In this document: positions 1 to 9,820 of the stretch, piece by piece
How the letters are laid out: each line of letters starts with the position of its first letter
Numbering within the stretch: the stretch's first letter is position 1
Notes under the pieces: generated by a model
The model's input: only the letters and a program-made list of their open reading frames with translations
Database searches by the model: none
What the model was told of the DNA's origin: nothing
Program-made: the position numbers and the translations under genes
Origin: Nyssa sinensis
Lineage: Eukaryota; Streptophyta; Magnoliopsida; Cornales; Nyssaceae
Length of the DNA stretch: 64,000 bases
NCBI GenBank assembly: GCA_008638375.1
Contig: CM018032.1
Location: 33,420,751 to 33,484,750, forward strand
Direction: 5' to 3'

Positions 1-1033
1 CGACTCCTGACCGGGCTCATTCTGTCATTATTACTCCAGCAAACTTGATGGCTGCCCGTAATGCAGAGCTTAAGAAGAGGTTGACGTCGAGATGGGCTGT
101 GCCGGATGCCCCAGTGGCGGGGGAGTCTTCCTCCCGAGCTGAGCCTGATGCCCCCCTTGAAGTAAAGAGGAGGAGGTTGATTTCTGGCTCTCCTGAGCCG
201 GCTCCTGCCGAGGCTGAAAAGGAGGCTGAACCTACCGTCCCTGTTTCGGCTGCTCCTCCTGTTTCTTCTGGTCCGAGCAGGAGGGCTAGGAAGGGGAAGG
301 CACCTGCTGCATCGTCCGAGCCGTTTAATGAGCCGGACTATCAGATCGCCAAGAGGGCGTTTGATCAAATATGGGCTTATGGCCCGCACCGGTACAGAGG
401 GGATGACCCCTCCAAGCTGATGACTGAGATGATGAATCTCCAGATGAAGGTAGCTTCTGAAGCTTTTTCTTGACTTTTCTGCCTGTATGTTCGTTCAATC
501 TAACCCGTCTGTCTTGCTTTACGCAGAGTATGCATAGCTTGGTTGCTCTGATGGTGACCCCCATGGGCCTTGAGGAGGCCGAGAAGCTGCGGGCTGAAGT
601 GGAACAGATGAGGGTGGAGCTTGGGACAGCCCGATCCAAAATTCAGAGCATTGAGGAGGATCTGAAGGAAGCTACCACCAACCTTACCGTGGCAGAGTCT
701 GAGAGGGACATAAATGCTCAGAAGGTTACGGGGCTTGAGGCGGAGTTGGTTAATCTCCGGAGTTCCTTCGATCAGAAGGTTCAGGAGGCGATTGATCATG
801 CCCGGGCTGAGACTGAGATGATATTAAAAGATGAAGTTGACCAGATGGGTGATGAGCTGATCCTGTTTGGTTTTGAAAGCTTCCGAACTAGATTCCAGAT
901 TCAGTTCCCGGGCTTTGACGTTTCATCAATTGTTCCCCCTGAACCTGCCTCATCTCGTCCTGATCCGGATAAGACGGCTGGGGCCCGTGCCCTTAACTTA
1001 GATGAGGACGCAGGCCCTTCTGGGAAGTCTTGA
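1..1033 (+). CDS. Antisense gene 1 of Tat-type element, 3' part, two exons
   Basis: The frame is open from the window edge; an ATG at 48 is internal, because homology with the second copy (61938 onward) continues upstream of it. Exon one ends at 449 (AAG), an intron occupies 450-526, and exon two runs 527-1033 in phase 0. The product has a Pro/Ala/Ser-rich, probably disordered stretch with a basic patch, then a heptad-rich coiled coil (about 560-830), then a short motif around DVSSIVPP and an acidic tail. The fuller copy at 61139-63106 adds an N-terminal domain like the Pfam 'putative gypsy type transposon' family (PF04195). Function is unknown; antisense ORFs of Tat elements are documented but uncharacterised. 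This part has no internal stop. Confidence 0.75.
450..526 (+). other. Spliceosomal intron in antisense gene 1
   Basis: 77 bp with AAG|GTAGCT donor and a T-rich tract ending TTTACGCAG|AGT. Removing it joins two open frames in phase 0. The second copy has an intron at the equivalent codon (62423-62508). Confidence 0.75.
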
Positions 1034-1099
1034 GGCTCTATGGGTTTTTATCCCCTTTTTGTTTTTGCTATTTGATGTAATGGGCGTATACTTCCGATC

Positions 1100-1105
1100 A
1101 ATAAA
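1100..1105 (+). terminator. Polyadenylation signal of antisense gene 1
   Basis: AATAAA within ATCAATAAAATTA, 67 bp after the stop codon and preceded by a TGATGTAA element. Almost the same context follows antisense gene 2 at 2415. Confidence 0.55.
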
Positions 1106-1642
1106 ATTATTTTTCCTTCAAATTCTTCTTGTGTTCTTCCCTTCTGTGTAAGTATGGCTGCTCTAGGTCTTTTGCATGCTAGATCAACTGTTCAGTAGTC
1201 AATAGTTGCTTTTGCGAGCTTCGATACTGGTTACTGAATGAGGGATGTAGATTAATTTCACCTGCCTCATTATAATAAGACAAGAAAGTAAATATAATCG
1301 GATAGATAGAGCCTGATAGAGTGGGAGTAAACTCCTGTAGATCTCTTAGGGTAGGCTGCTCTAAATCAAGAGCTTGTGAAGACAACTAGGCAGCTCTGTA
1401 CTTGTTGTTATGATGCTTGGTATGCTGAGTACTTAGGATCGGGATATATCCGAGCTGTTTGAGCTTTGAGATATGACCTGGCTTGTCATAAAAATAGTCA
1501 AGACTGAAAGATCTGAATTTTGAATAGGGGGTCTATATAATTTAGACTTTGTTCCCCTTTCTGTTAATTCGGGCGCTTCAGTGCCGGACTGCGGTCTCTG
1601 TTTAGAGGGTTCCGTACCCTGTCCCTTGGTATATCGAAGCAG

Positions 1643-1762
1643 CTCATTTAATGCGCCATTTATTTATTCGACTGTCATTTAGGATTTCGAGGCCACTCTC
1701 TTTTTCACCGTTGTAAAGGTTCAGTTGGGCGTCTTTTGGACTTCAAGGGTCCATATAAATGG
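1643..1762 (+). promoter_or_regulatory. Promoter module of antisense gene 2, copy 1
   Basis: Begins with a TTTAATGCGCCATTTATT-like block, continues through a TTTCGAGGCC block and an ACCGTTGTAAAGGTTCA block, and ends at the TATA-like CCATATAAATGG (1751-1762). The same order of blocks occurs at 63507-63632 and, more diverged, at 60848-60956, each time upstream of an antisense ORF. Confidence 0.6.
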
Positions 1763-1860
1763 AGATGAGGGCATATGGTTGCGTTCATCTTTTTGATTTC
1801 AAATTGTCCCCTTGTGAGAAAGGCCTCATATGCTACCGGAGTTTTGCCATTTGCCCGGAA

Positions 1861-2181
1861 ATGATGGGTGATTCCTTGCCTGAGTTAGGAGCGATTAAAC
1901 TATGGCCGAGAGTTAACCTTCCCCTTTTTTCAGTCTCCAAGGAAGGATTGAAGGAAATACAAGTCTTCTTGTCTCCTCTGGCATCCGGTCGAGATTCCTC
2001 CGATTGGTGGTGTTCCTTCCTTGATTCAACCGAGGCCTGGAGCGTCGGTGATGTAGACGCAAGTGGGGTGCCTCCTCTTCTTCGTGCCTTGTCTCAATCT
2101 GGCTGGGGTGAAACAGACGGTGTGAAGAAGAAGATTGAAGGCCCCCTGAAGCCCAGAGCCCTCATCCTCCGTTGGTCGTGA
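1861..2181 (+). CDS. Antisense gene 2 of Tat-type element (short conserved ORF)
   Basis: 106 codons from ATG 1861. I prefer this start to 1759 because 1759 lies inside the TATA-like box and because the second copy has its ATG at the matching position (63731). The two copies align without indels over about 70 codons; shared segments include IKLWPRVNLP, SVSKEGL, LASGRD and LDSTEAWS. Near 2140-2160 the likely frame shifts: an adjacent frame continues to a TAG at about 2270 with an acidic ETSDSDDE stretch, so this copy may carry a one-base indel. I do not recognise the family. Confidence 0.55.
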   Translation: MMGDSLPELGAIKLWPRVNLPLFSVSKEGLKEIQVFLSPLASGRDSSDWWCSFLDSTEAWSVGDVDASGVPPLLRALSQSGWGETDGVKKKIEGPLKPRALILRWS

Positions 2182-2414
2182 GACCAGTGATAGTGATGAT
2201 GAAATGGCCTGGGCGTTTCTTGATACAGACTGGGGTTCAGGGCTCCTTCCTTTCAAATGGAGCCGGTAGCGGCGGTAATGGAAGTTTGGCTCCTGTGCCC
2301 CTTTATCATCCCAGGAAAAGAGTCGTTATGTTGCCAAGCGTAGCTTTCTGTAATAGCTTCTGTAATAGTTTCTGTAGTGGTGTCTTTGTACTGATGTAAA
2401 TCTTTTGAATTATC

Positions 2415-2420
2415 AATAAA
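2415..2420 (+). terminator. Polyadenylation signal of antisense gene 2
   Basis: AATAAA in TATCAATAAAATTAG, preceded by TGATGTAA and followed by TTTCTTCTTC, closely matching the signal at 1100 downstream of antisense gene 1. Confidence 0.5.
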
Positions 2421-2694
2421 ATTAGATTTCTTCTTCTCAGATCTGATGTTTTCTGTGAATGTGCTCTTTTGTAGCTTAAACACTTTCTCGTGCATTTCTG
2501 ATTGTTCTGAGAATAAATCAAAGAAACTTAGAAAAATGCCTGAATCGAAGTACTTTACCCCTGGTCGGAACCATAGTACTTGTTGTTTGTTTGACAGATA
2601 AAGCAAATAATATAAGTATCAGATCTGAGGTGTTCCGATCTGGGAAACTTTATTTTGTAGATGCCCGGAACTTCTGTCTGTGGATGGGCTGAAT

Positions 2695-3365
2695 CATAGA
2701 ATCTGTAAATTAAAGACGGACCATGCTCGGAAGGCCTGTGTATAAGAGTAATCCAGGCTCTGTAGGCCTGCGTATCTAGAGAATGAACCAAGTATTTAAG
2801 ATCTGTATATCATGGACCAGGCTCTGAAGGCTTGTGCATTATAGACGGACCAAGTAAAAACTCGTACATTATGGACCAGGCTCTGGAGGCCTGTGCATTA
2901 ACAGATGGACCAAGTCATAAGACTTGTGCATTAATAAGTGGACCGAGTAAAAACTCGTACATTATGGACCAGGCTCTGGAGGCCTGTGCATTAATAGATG
3001 GACCAAGTCATAAGACTTGTGCATTAATAAGTGGACTGAGTAAAAACTCGTACATTATGGACCAGGCTCTGGAGGCCTGTGCATTAATAAGTGGACCGAG
3101 TGAAAACTCGTACATTATGGACCAGGCTCTGGAGGCCTGTGCATTAATAGATGGACCGAGTGAAAACTCGTATATTATGGACCAGGCTCTGGAGGCCTGT
3201 GCATTAATAGATGGACCGAGTGAAAACTCGTACATTATGGACCAGGCTCTGGAGGCCTGTGCATTAATAGATGGACCGAGTGAAAACTCGTACATTATGG
3301 ACCAGGCTCTAGAGGCCTGTGCATTAATAGATGGACCAGGCTCTGGAGGCCTGTGCATTGATAGA
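2695..3365. repeat. Hairpin-forming tandem repeat in the 3' untranslated region of the Tat-type element
   Basis: Each subunit starts with GGAC, holds a short perfect or near-perfect inverted repeat and ends with T(G/A)CATTA. Three stem types occur: CAAGTC/GACTTG, CGAGT/ACTCG and CAGGC/GCCTG. From about 3060 two types alternate with an exact 60-bp period; between 2880 and 3060 all three alternate; 2695-2820 is degenerate. Because 60 is divisible by three, both strands stay open, giving long artefactual 20-residue repeat ORFs. Tat elements are known to carry tandem repeats here, sometimes seeding satellites. Confidence 0.9.
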
Positions 3366-3400
3366 TGAATAGTTTTATGGAAGTAAAAGAAAAAACATCT

Positions 3401-3898
3401 TCATTGATAATACTTCCGCAAGTGTTCTACGTTCCATGGCCTAGGAACAGGTTTCCCAGTTATGTCTTCAAGCCAGTAAGTGGTAGGTCGAACGACCTTT
3501 GTCACTTTGTAGGGGCCTTCCCAGTTTGGTGACAACTTCCCTATGGTGGGATCCTTGGTGTTTTGAAAGACTCTTCTTAAGACGAAGTCTCCAACTTGAA
3601 AGTTGACTGTCTTGAGTCCTACCTTGGATTTGTTGACCATTCTTTGTTGATAAGCTTCCATCCTGATGCTGGCTTGATCCCTTCTCTCTTCGAGCAAATC
3701 CAAGTTTTCCATCAGCTGCTGATCATTGGATTCTTGCTCGAAGGCCTCGGTCCTCAGAGTTGGCATACCGATCTCAACCGGAATTACTGCTTCTGTTCCA
3801 TAGGCTAGTGAGAAGGGAGTTTCAGAGGTGGGAGTTCTTCTGGTTGTTCTGTAGGCCCAAAGGACTCCAGGGAGTTCTTCTGCCCATTTTCCTTTGGC
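3401..3898 (-). pseudogene. Integrase C-terminal part, Ty3/gypsy
   Basis: Continues the integrase frame after the TAG at 3899-3901. It contains the end of the catalytic core region (LAYGTEAVIPVE) and the C-terminal module with GDFVLRR and WEGPYKV, finishing at HLRKYY and a TGA. Only one stop codon separates it from the preceding integrase, so the break is a single nonsense change. Confidence 0.88.
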
Positions 3899-5550
3899 CT
3901 ATTCCAACCTCTTCTTTAACCCGTCAAGGATTGTTCGGTTGGTGACCTCTGCTTGCCCGTTTGCTTGCGGATGGCCTGGAGAGGCAAAGTGCTGCCTGAT
4001 GTTGAGATTTTCGCAGAATGCCTTGAAGCCTTTACCAGTGAATTGTGTCCCATTGTCCGAGATAATTACACGTGGTATGCCAAACCTGCAGACAATGTTC
4101 TTCCAGGTGAAGCTTTCGACTTCCTTTTCTGTAATATGCGTTAAAGGCTCGGCTTCGGCCCATTTAGAGAAGTAGTCGATGGCCACCAAGAGGTACTTCC
4201 TGTTTGGAGGTGCTCGTGGTAACGGGCCCACAATGTCCATTCCCCATTGAGCAAAGGGCCAAGGACTAGGAATCGGGATAAGCTCGTGCTGAGGCTGATG
4301 TTGGTACGGGGCAAATCTCTGGCATTTGTCGCATTTCCGAACATATTCTTTAGCCTGTTTCAACATGCCGGGCCAGTAGTAGCCCTGCGATAGAGCTCGG
4401 TGGGCTATAGTTCTGCCCCCATTATGATTCCCGCAGATTCCCTCATGTATTTCAGCCAAGACATACTGTGATTCGTCTGGGGCTAAGCATTTTAGCAGAG
4501 GTTGAGAATACGACCTTCTGTAAAGCTTGTTGTTCAGGATCAGGTACCGAGCCGCTCTGATTCGGATTCTCCTGGCTTTGTTTTTGTCCTCTAGGAGGAG
4601 ACCGGACCTTAGATACTGGAGGATCGGGGTCATCCAGTTCTGGGGCTGTTCGTCAATTTGAGCAACTTGTGCTTCCTCAATGCTGGATCCTGGCTGAAAA
4701 GATATTTTAACTATGGAGTCTGCTTCAGATTTGAGGCGGGAGGCCATGTTAGCCAGAGCATCTGCTCTGCAGTTCTGGCTTCTCTCAATTTTCTGGATGG
4801 TAAACGTCTGGAAGGAATTCTTCAAGTGGCTCACCAGTTCGGAATACCGAAGCATCCTGTCATCTTTGATGGCAAATTCTCCCAAGACCTGGCTTACTAC
4901 CAGTTGGGAGTCAGAGAAGACATCGAGGTTCTGAGCCTCGCATTCCAATGCAAGTTTCATCCCTAAGATTAGGGCTTCATATTCGGCTTCATTGTTAGAA
5001 GCTCTGAATCCCAGGCTGACTGCTTTTTCTGATGTGAGCCCATCAGGGGACTGTAGCACCAGGCCTACCCCTGATCCTTGATCGGTTGACGATCCATCAA
5101 TGTACAGCAGCCAGGTTCCCGAAGTCTCGGTGACTTGTGCTTTGTTCTGAAGTGCCGGGGTGAACTCGGCTACGAAGTCAGCTAAGGCCTGCCCTTTGAT
5201 GGAGTTCCGGGGTACATATGCTATGTCAAACTCCCTTAGCTCCACAGACCACTTTACCAATCTTCCCGATACTTTAGGTTTCCTCAGTATTGACTTCAGA
5301 GGATAGGCAGTTGGGATCTCGATTGGATGGGCCTGGAAATAAGGTCGAAGCTTCCGAGCTGATATAACCAAGGCATAGGCCAGCTTCTCTATTTCTGGGT
5401 ATCTTTTCTCCGTGTCAAGTAGTGCCCTACTGACGTAGAATATAGGCCTCTGTACTCCTTTGTCCTGTCTAATCAGTGCGGAGCTGACCGCGTTCTCGGA
5501 GACTGCAAGGTACAGGAGCAGCTTTTCTCCTTGTACTGGTTTTGACAGGA
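3899..5550 (-). pseudogene. RNase H, archaeal-type RNase H and integrase, Ty3/gypsy Tat type
   Basis: Open from about 5550 (frame change from RT) to a TAG at 3899. Counting from 5371, the end of the first RNase H-like domain is followed by the second, archaeal-type RNase H with acidic residues near 92 (YIDGSS), 130 (NNEAEYEA), 154 (FSDSQL) and 204 (RADALA). Then comes the integrase zinc domain (H309, H316, C347, C350) and the DDE core (D379, D439, E475). The second RNase H is diagnostic of the Tat clade. These enzymes degrade the RNA template and insert the cDNA. Confidence 0.92.
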
Positions 5551-6744
5551 GCTCTGGAGACGGCTAGATACTCCTTTAGTTCTTGAAAGGACTGTTCGCA
5601 TTCTTCTGTCCACTGTAAAGTCTTGCTGCCCTTCAGAGCTTTGAAGAAAGGTAGGCAGCGATCGGTGGATTTGGATATAAATCTGCTCAGTGCGGCAATT
5701 CTGTCGTTCAGTGCCTGAATCTCCTTTCTGGACTTTGGTGACTTCAGTCCAATCAGGGCTTGGATCTGAGTGGGGTCTGCTTCGATACCTCTTTGAGAGA
5801 CGATGTATCCCAAGAATTTTCCCTTCGTAACTCCAAAGGTACATTTCGAGGGGTTGAGCTTCATCCTGTGTTGTCTGAGGATATCGAAGGTCTGGGCCAA
5901 GTGCTGGAGGTGACTGCCTTTCTGAAGGCTCTTTACCAGCATGTCGTCGATGTAAACCTCCATGGTGCTGCCGAGCAGTGGGCTGAACATCTTGTTCACC
6001 AACCGCTGATAAGTGGCTCCAGCATTCTTCAAGCCGAAAGGCATCACTCTGTAGCAGTAGAGTCCTCTTTCGGTTATGAAGGCAGTCTTCTCTTGATCTG
6101 GAGGGTACATCTGGATCTGGTTGTATCCAGAGTATGCATCCATGAAACTCATAAGTTCATGCACCGCAGTGGCGTCAACCAGTTGGTCTATTCTCGGCAG
6201 TGGAAAGCTGTCCTTGGGGCACGCTTTGTTGAGGTCTGTATAGTCAACACAGACTCTCCACTTGCCGTTCTTCTTCTTAACAAGCACGGTGTTGGCTAGC
6301 CACTCGGGATAGAAAACTTCCCGTATCATCCTGGCGTCCAGCAGCCTCTGGACTTCTTCGTTTATAATCCGATGTCGTTCAGGTGCGATCGGCCTTCTCT
6401 TCTGTCTGACTGGGGGGTGATCCGGATCTAACCATCAGTTTGTGAGTTATTAGATTAGGATCTATTCCCTCCATGTCCCTGGTCTCCCAAGCAAAGATAG
6501 AGAGGTTGTTTTTCAGAAACCTGACTATCTTTTCCTGCTCGGTGTGTGTAAGGTCTGGGCCGATGTACAAGTAACGCCCCTCTGCTTCTGAACTGACCAG
6601 TACTCTAATGGGCTCGCCAACAGGTTTGGCTCGGCTGTCACGTCCCCTTGGGCTCAGGGGCTCTTCAACGCCGGATGGGCAATCTTCCACCTCGGGAGTA
6701 TGAGTGAAAACCGGATTTGCACAGTCCCGAGTGTACTGTAATTG
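5469..6744 (-). pseudogene. Reverse transcriptase with N-terminal linker, Ty3/gypsy
   Basis: The linker (6379-6744, with FLKNNLSIFAW) and the RT (5469 to about 6420) lie in different frames; the switch falls at a run of six C (about 6415-6420). RT motifs are VDYTDLNKACPKD, FMDAYSGYNQI and the catalytic YIDD box (residues 126-129 counted from 6329). The 3' part shifts frame again near 5550 before RNase H. All catalytic aspartates are present, so the breaks look recent compared with the age of the domain. Confidence 0.92.
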
Positions 6745-7410
6745 CTATTTCGGAGCTTTCTCCTTGAGGGCAATAGCGTGACACTCTCGGGAGGTTGGCT
6801 GACATCCTCGGACCGAGTGTACGCTCTGGTTGTGGACGTACTTCAGACACTGATGAATGGTTGAAGTAACTGCCCCTATCTGGTGTAACCAGGGTCTCCC
6901 GATGATGACGTTGTATGGAGACTTCATGTTCAACACCATGTATTCCGAGATGGTGGTCTTCTGCCCTTCACCTTCTCCTACAGTGGTAGGAAGGTCAACT
7001 CTCCCCAGTGGGGTGCTGAGGTTGCCATCAAAAGCTGCCATCATGGCAGTGGTGGGCTTGACGTTGTCCTGGTCTATGCCCATCTGTTTAAGCGGTTCAT
7101 AGAACAGAATGTTGACTGAGCTGCCAGTGTCAACCAGGACTCTTCTGGTCTCGAAGTTGGTGATTCTGAGGGTAATAACAAGGGCGTCACTGTGAGGGCA
7201 GTGTACCCCTGCTAGATCTTGCTCGGTGAACTGGATCTCCGGCCCTGGCTTGAGCCTCTTTTCGACGTTGGAGATCTGCAAGTCGTTCGGGGCGGTTCTG
7301 GCCTCCCGAGCATATCTCTTTCTTGCCCTGTTGGACATTCCTGTAATAGGGGAGTCAGCATGGAGGACGTAGATGACGTGATTGTTCTGCCTCTGAGGCT
7401 CGTTTCGTCC
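6745..7410 (-). pseudogene. Aspartic protease, Ty3/gypsy
   Basis: Contains VLVDTGSSVNIL with the D-T-G active site at residues 70-72 counted from 7338, and a downstream IIGRPWLHQ that matches the retropepsin flap-to-helix region. The frame opens about 7410, overlaps the end of gag in another frame, and stops at a TAG (6745-6747), beyond which the same frame continues into the RT linker. The gag-to-protease change may be decay or a translational shift; the sequence alone cannot tell. Confidence 0.88.
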
Positions 7411-9109
7411 TTCCCTCTACTCCTGCCTCTGTTCGGGCCTCTGATCTGGCCGCTGCTGAGGCTTGTCCTTCTTGGGGGTTCTGTCTTCCGTCCTGCTTGA
7501 CGAACTCCCGAAGACGTCCCTTCTTTATGAGCTGCTCTATCTCGTATCGGAGGGTCCTGCAAGAGTTAGTTGTATGTCCATGATCTTTATGGAAATTACA
7601 ATACTTACTTTGGTCCCGCAGGCTGGGATCTCCCTTGATTGGCTCCGGCCACCTCAGGTTCTCCCGATCTCTGATCTGCCGGAGTACCTGGTTCGGAGTG
7701 GTGTTCAGAGGAGTGAAGTTGGTGAACTCCCTTGGTGCGGAGTTGTACACAGCTCTGGGAGCTGTTCTCTTCTCTGGGCTCCTGGCCCTCTTTTTGTTGG
7801 AGTCTCTTCTGTGATCCTCCTCCTTGTAGTCCTCCCGCTTTGGATTGTCCCTCTGGGTCTGATCTCTGCCCTTCTGGGACGTGCGGTTGGTTTCTTCCAG
7901 ATTGATGTATTTTCTGGCCCGGTCCATTAATGCCGCCATATCGGCAGGAGGGCTTTTCGTCAAGGAATCTCTGAACCCACCTTGGGCAAGCCCGGCTGTA
8001 AGGGCTGCTACAAGGAATTTCGGGCTACAATCCGTGATCTCAGTGAGTTCGGTGTTGAAGCGTGCAATGTAGGCTCGGAGGGATTCCTCCCTGGTCTGCT
8101 TAACGTTCAGCAGGAATTCTGGCCCCCTTCTGAGCCTCCTGCTAGTCATAAACCTGTCCAAGAACTGCCTACCGAGCTCGTAGAAGCTGGTAACGGAGTT
8201 CGGAGGGAGGTTGTGGAACCACTTCAGAGCAGTTCCCTTTAAGCTGGTGATGAACGTCCGGCACATGAAAGCATCCGAAGCTCCGTGAAGGGCCATCGTA
8301 TGCTGATAATGAGAAAGGTGATCTCCTAGGTCTCTAGATCCGTCATAGAGAGTGAACTTAGGCACCATGAATTTTCTGGGCCTTTCTTCTGACATGATGG
8401 TGTGAGTGAATGGGGTGGCTAGCCTTCCGAGCAGCCTGGCAAGTTCGTCTTGTTCTGGAGGGTTCTGGGGTCCTCTCAAGGTGACTGTCCGGTCTATTGA
8501 CTCGGCAATTTCCTCTACCCTCCGCGGGTCTTTGACTCTGACATCTTGTGAACCCTGCCTGACAGCCTCGGCTTCAGAGTAGTAGGGTTGATTACGCCCT
8601 TCGGACGGAGGAGGATTCCGAACCGGAGGGTTTGGTGCTGCATGAGGAGGCTCCTGCGGTGCCGGGTGTGCTCCCGAGGCCCTTGGAGTTGGGGCTCGAG
8701 TAGTGCTCCGGTAATGGATGTCGGGGATGAAGGCGGATGTTCCCCAGCCAGGGACTGTTGATGGCTGGGGGTCTTGGCCAGCGCGAGGAACGCCTGAGGG
8801 GTGCCCAGGCTGGTTAGTTGGAGCCTGCGCATGAGGTTCGGCGTTCTCTGTAGCAACAGGGGGTTGCGTTCCTGCAACGAAGTTGACCGGCGGGCTAGGA
8901 GAACCCGTCGCTTGGTTCTGTGTAAGTGTTGCCAGTGTTCTAGTGATGGTAAGCAGCTGTTCCTGCACCAGCTCATTGTGTCGTTTTATTGCTTCGATCT
9001 CTTGTCACATAGGATTGGCCGCTGGCCCCCTTGTGCGGGGAGCAGGCGGCTATCGTTGAGCGTTTTGCGAATTCTGAGTATTCTGTCGTGGTCGGAGATT
9101 TGGTGCCAT
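7355..9109 (-). pseudogene. Gag, Ty3/gypsy Tat type
   Basis: The natural start is ATG at 9109-9107, 55 bases downstream of the primer-binding site; the frame carries a TAG at 9052-9050 and a TGA at 9007-9005, then stays open to 7355. The retrotransposon gag domain is plain (FTLYDGSRDLGDHLSHY, then GTALKWFHNLP, then a segment around RRLRRGPEFL). Near the C terminus is a zinc-knuckle-like CNFHKDHGHTTNSC. The N terminus is Pro/Gln-rich. Gag forms the virus-like particle that packages the RNA. Both stops fit C-to-T change of CAG and CGA codons. Confidence 0.9.
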
Positions 9110-9164
9110 GGTTTTCCGGTAGGGAAAGATGAGTTTATGAATAGAGCACTTGGAGATTAGTCGT

Positions 9165-9182
9165 TTCCCACAGACGGCGCCA
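9165..9182 (-). other. Primer-binding site of Tat-type copy 1
   Basis: Minus-strand TGGCGCCGTCTGTGGGAA, three bases inside the LTR boundary. TGGCGCCGT can pair with the 3' end of a tRNA ending ACGGCGCCA (plant tRNA-Asp has this end); the remainder does not match tRNA-Asp. This string is characteristic of plant Ty3/gypsy leaders and fixes the minus orientation. Confidence 0.8.
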
Positions 9183-9418
9183 AATTGATGCTGCACTTTT
9201 TGACTCGCAACACATGTGGGCTCCGTGACCTGTAGAACACTCAGAGAGATGATCAGAGGACCACCGGATTGGCTCCGGCGGTAGCCGCTCCGATGCTTAA
9301 GTAAGAGAATTGAAAGACTGTATTGAAAGCCAAAGAATGAGCATAGCCAATAAGGCGTACCTTTAGGGTTTAATTTATAAGCCGTGGCTTTCCTAAGTTG
9401 ATTAGGATTCGAAGCCAT

Positions 9419-9546
9419 GAATATAGGGATTTGATCACCGGAGATTGCAGTTACCTTGCATAGAGATAACCATAGATGCCCTGAATATAGGGATTTGATT
9501 ACTGGAGATTGCAGCTACCTTGCATAGAGATAACCATAGATGGTAG
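9419..9546. repeat. 64-bp tandem duplication inside the 5' LTR
   Basis: Two units starting GAATATAGGGATTTGAT at 9419 and 9483, differing at a few positions. The second LTR has only one unit. A further 18-bp direct duplication (TTCCTTGTTGAAGA...) follows at 9547-9582. Confidence 0.85.
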
Positions 9547-9663
9547 TTTCCTTGTTGAAGACTGCTTCCTTGTTGAAGACCGCTTCCTTATTCCCTGCTC
9601 GGCATCCGCTAAGGTGGTGACGAGTTCTGTAGTGTTGGTCTGAACTCTGTGACCTTGTTCTGG

Positions 9664-9675
9664 ATATATATATAT
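9664..9675 (-). promoter_or_regulatory. Candidate TATA element of the Tat-type LTR
   Basis: An alternating AT run in the U3-to-R part of the LTR; the second LTR has a longer run at the comparable place (60529-60549). Position suits a promoter reading leftward into gag. Confidence 0.4.
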
Positions 9676-9776
9676 GTTCGGCCACTTCCGACCTTGTATG
9701 ATGATCTGGATGCTTGAGTTTTTCCTTATTGGCTGAATGAGAATCATGTTGGCTGAGCATAGGTCGGATTGCGGTT

Positions 9777-9785
9777 ACACGTGTC
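9777..9785. promoter_or_regulatory. G-box/ABRE-like element in U3 of the LTR
   Basis: ACACGTGTC, containing CACGTG and the ABRE form ACGTGTC, 36 bp from the LTR outer end. The same nine bases occur in the second LTR at 60702-60710, also 36 bp from its end. Confidence 0.45.
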
Positions 9786-9820
9786 AAGTGTTGATTGGCC
9801 TGTTCTTTTATGGTATATCA

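Larger units (their letters stand above)
1..9820 (-). mobile_element. Tat-type Ty3/gypsy LTR retrotransposon, copy 1 (left end outside window)
   Basis: On the minus strand the order is 5' LTR (9186-9820), primer-binding site, gag, protease, RT, RNase H, a second archaeal-type RNase H, integrase, then a hairpin-rich tandem repeat and two genes on the opposite strand. The dual RNase H and antisense ORFs between pol and the 3' LTR are known traits of the plant Tat lineage. The 3' LTR must lie left of base 1, so the target duplication cannot be checked. The coding frame is broken by two stops in gag, frame changes near 7405, 6415 and 5550, and TAG codons at 6745 and 3899. It is therefore defective, though every domain is recognisable. 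A second family member begins at 60029 in the same orientation. Confidence 0.92.
9186..9820 (-). repeat. 5' LTR of Tat-type copy 1
   Basis: 635 bp bounded by TGATG and TATCA. The left boundary is set by the adjacent primer-binding site, the right by loss of similarity to the second LTR (60029-60745, TGATG...CATCA). About 220 bp at the left end are nearly the same in both LTRs; the rest is more diverged and contains copy-specific duplications. Confidence 0.85.

Noticed and set aside
1759..1860. Earlier ATG for antisense gene 2
   Set aside because: The ATG lies in the TATA-like box and the stretch up to 1860 is not an open frame with a matching ATG in copy 2.
2820..3365. CRISPR-like direct repeats
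   Set aside because: No unique spacers; all units are near-copies, the context is a plant retrotransposon, and no cas-like genes occur.
2832..3368. 178-residue plus-strand ORF and 116-residue minus-strand ORF made of 20-residue repeats
   Set aside because: Both strands are open only because a 60-bp tandem repeat has a period divisible by three; no start context or homology.
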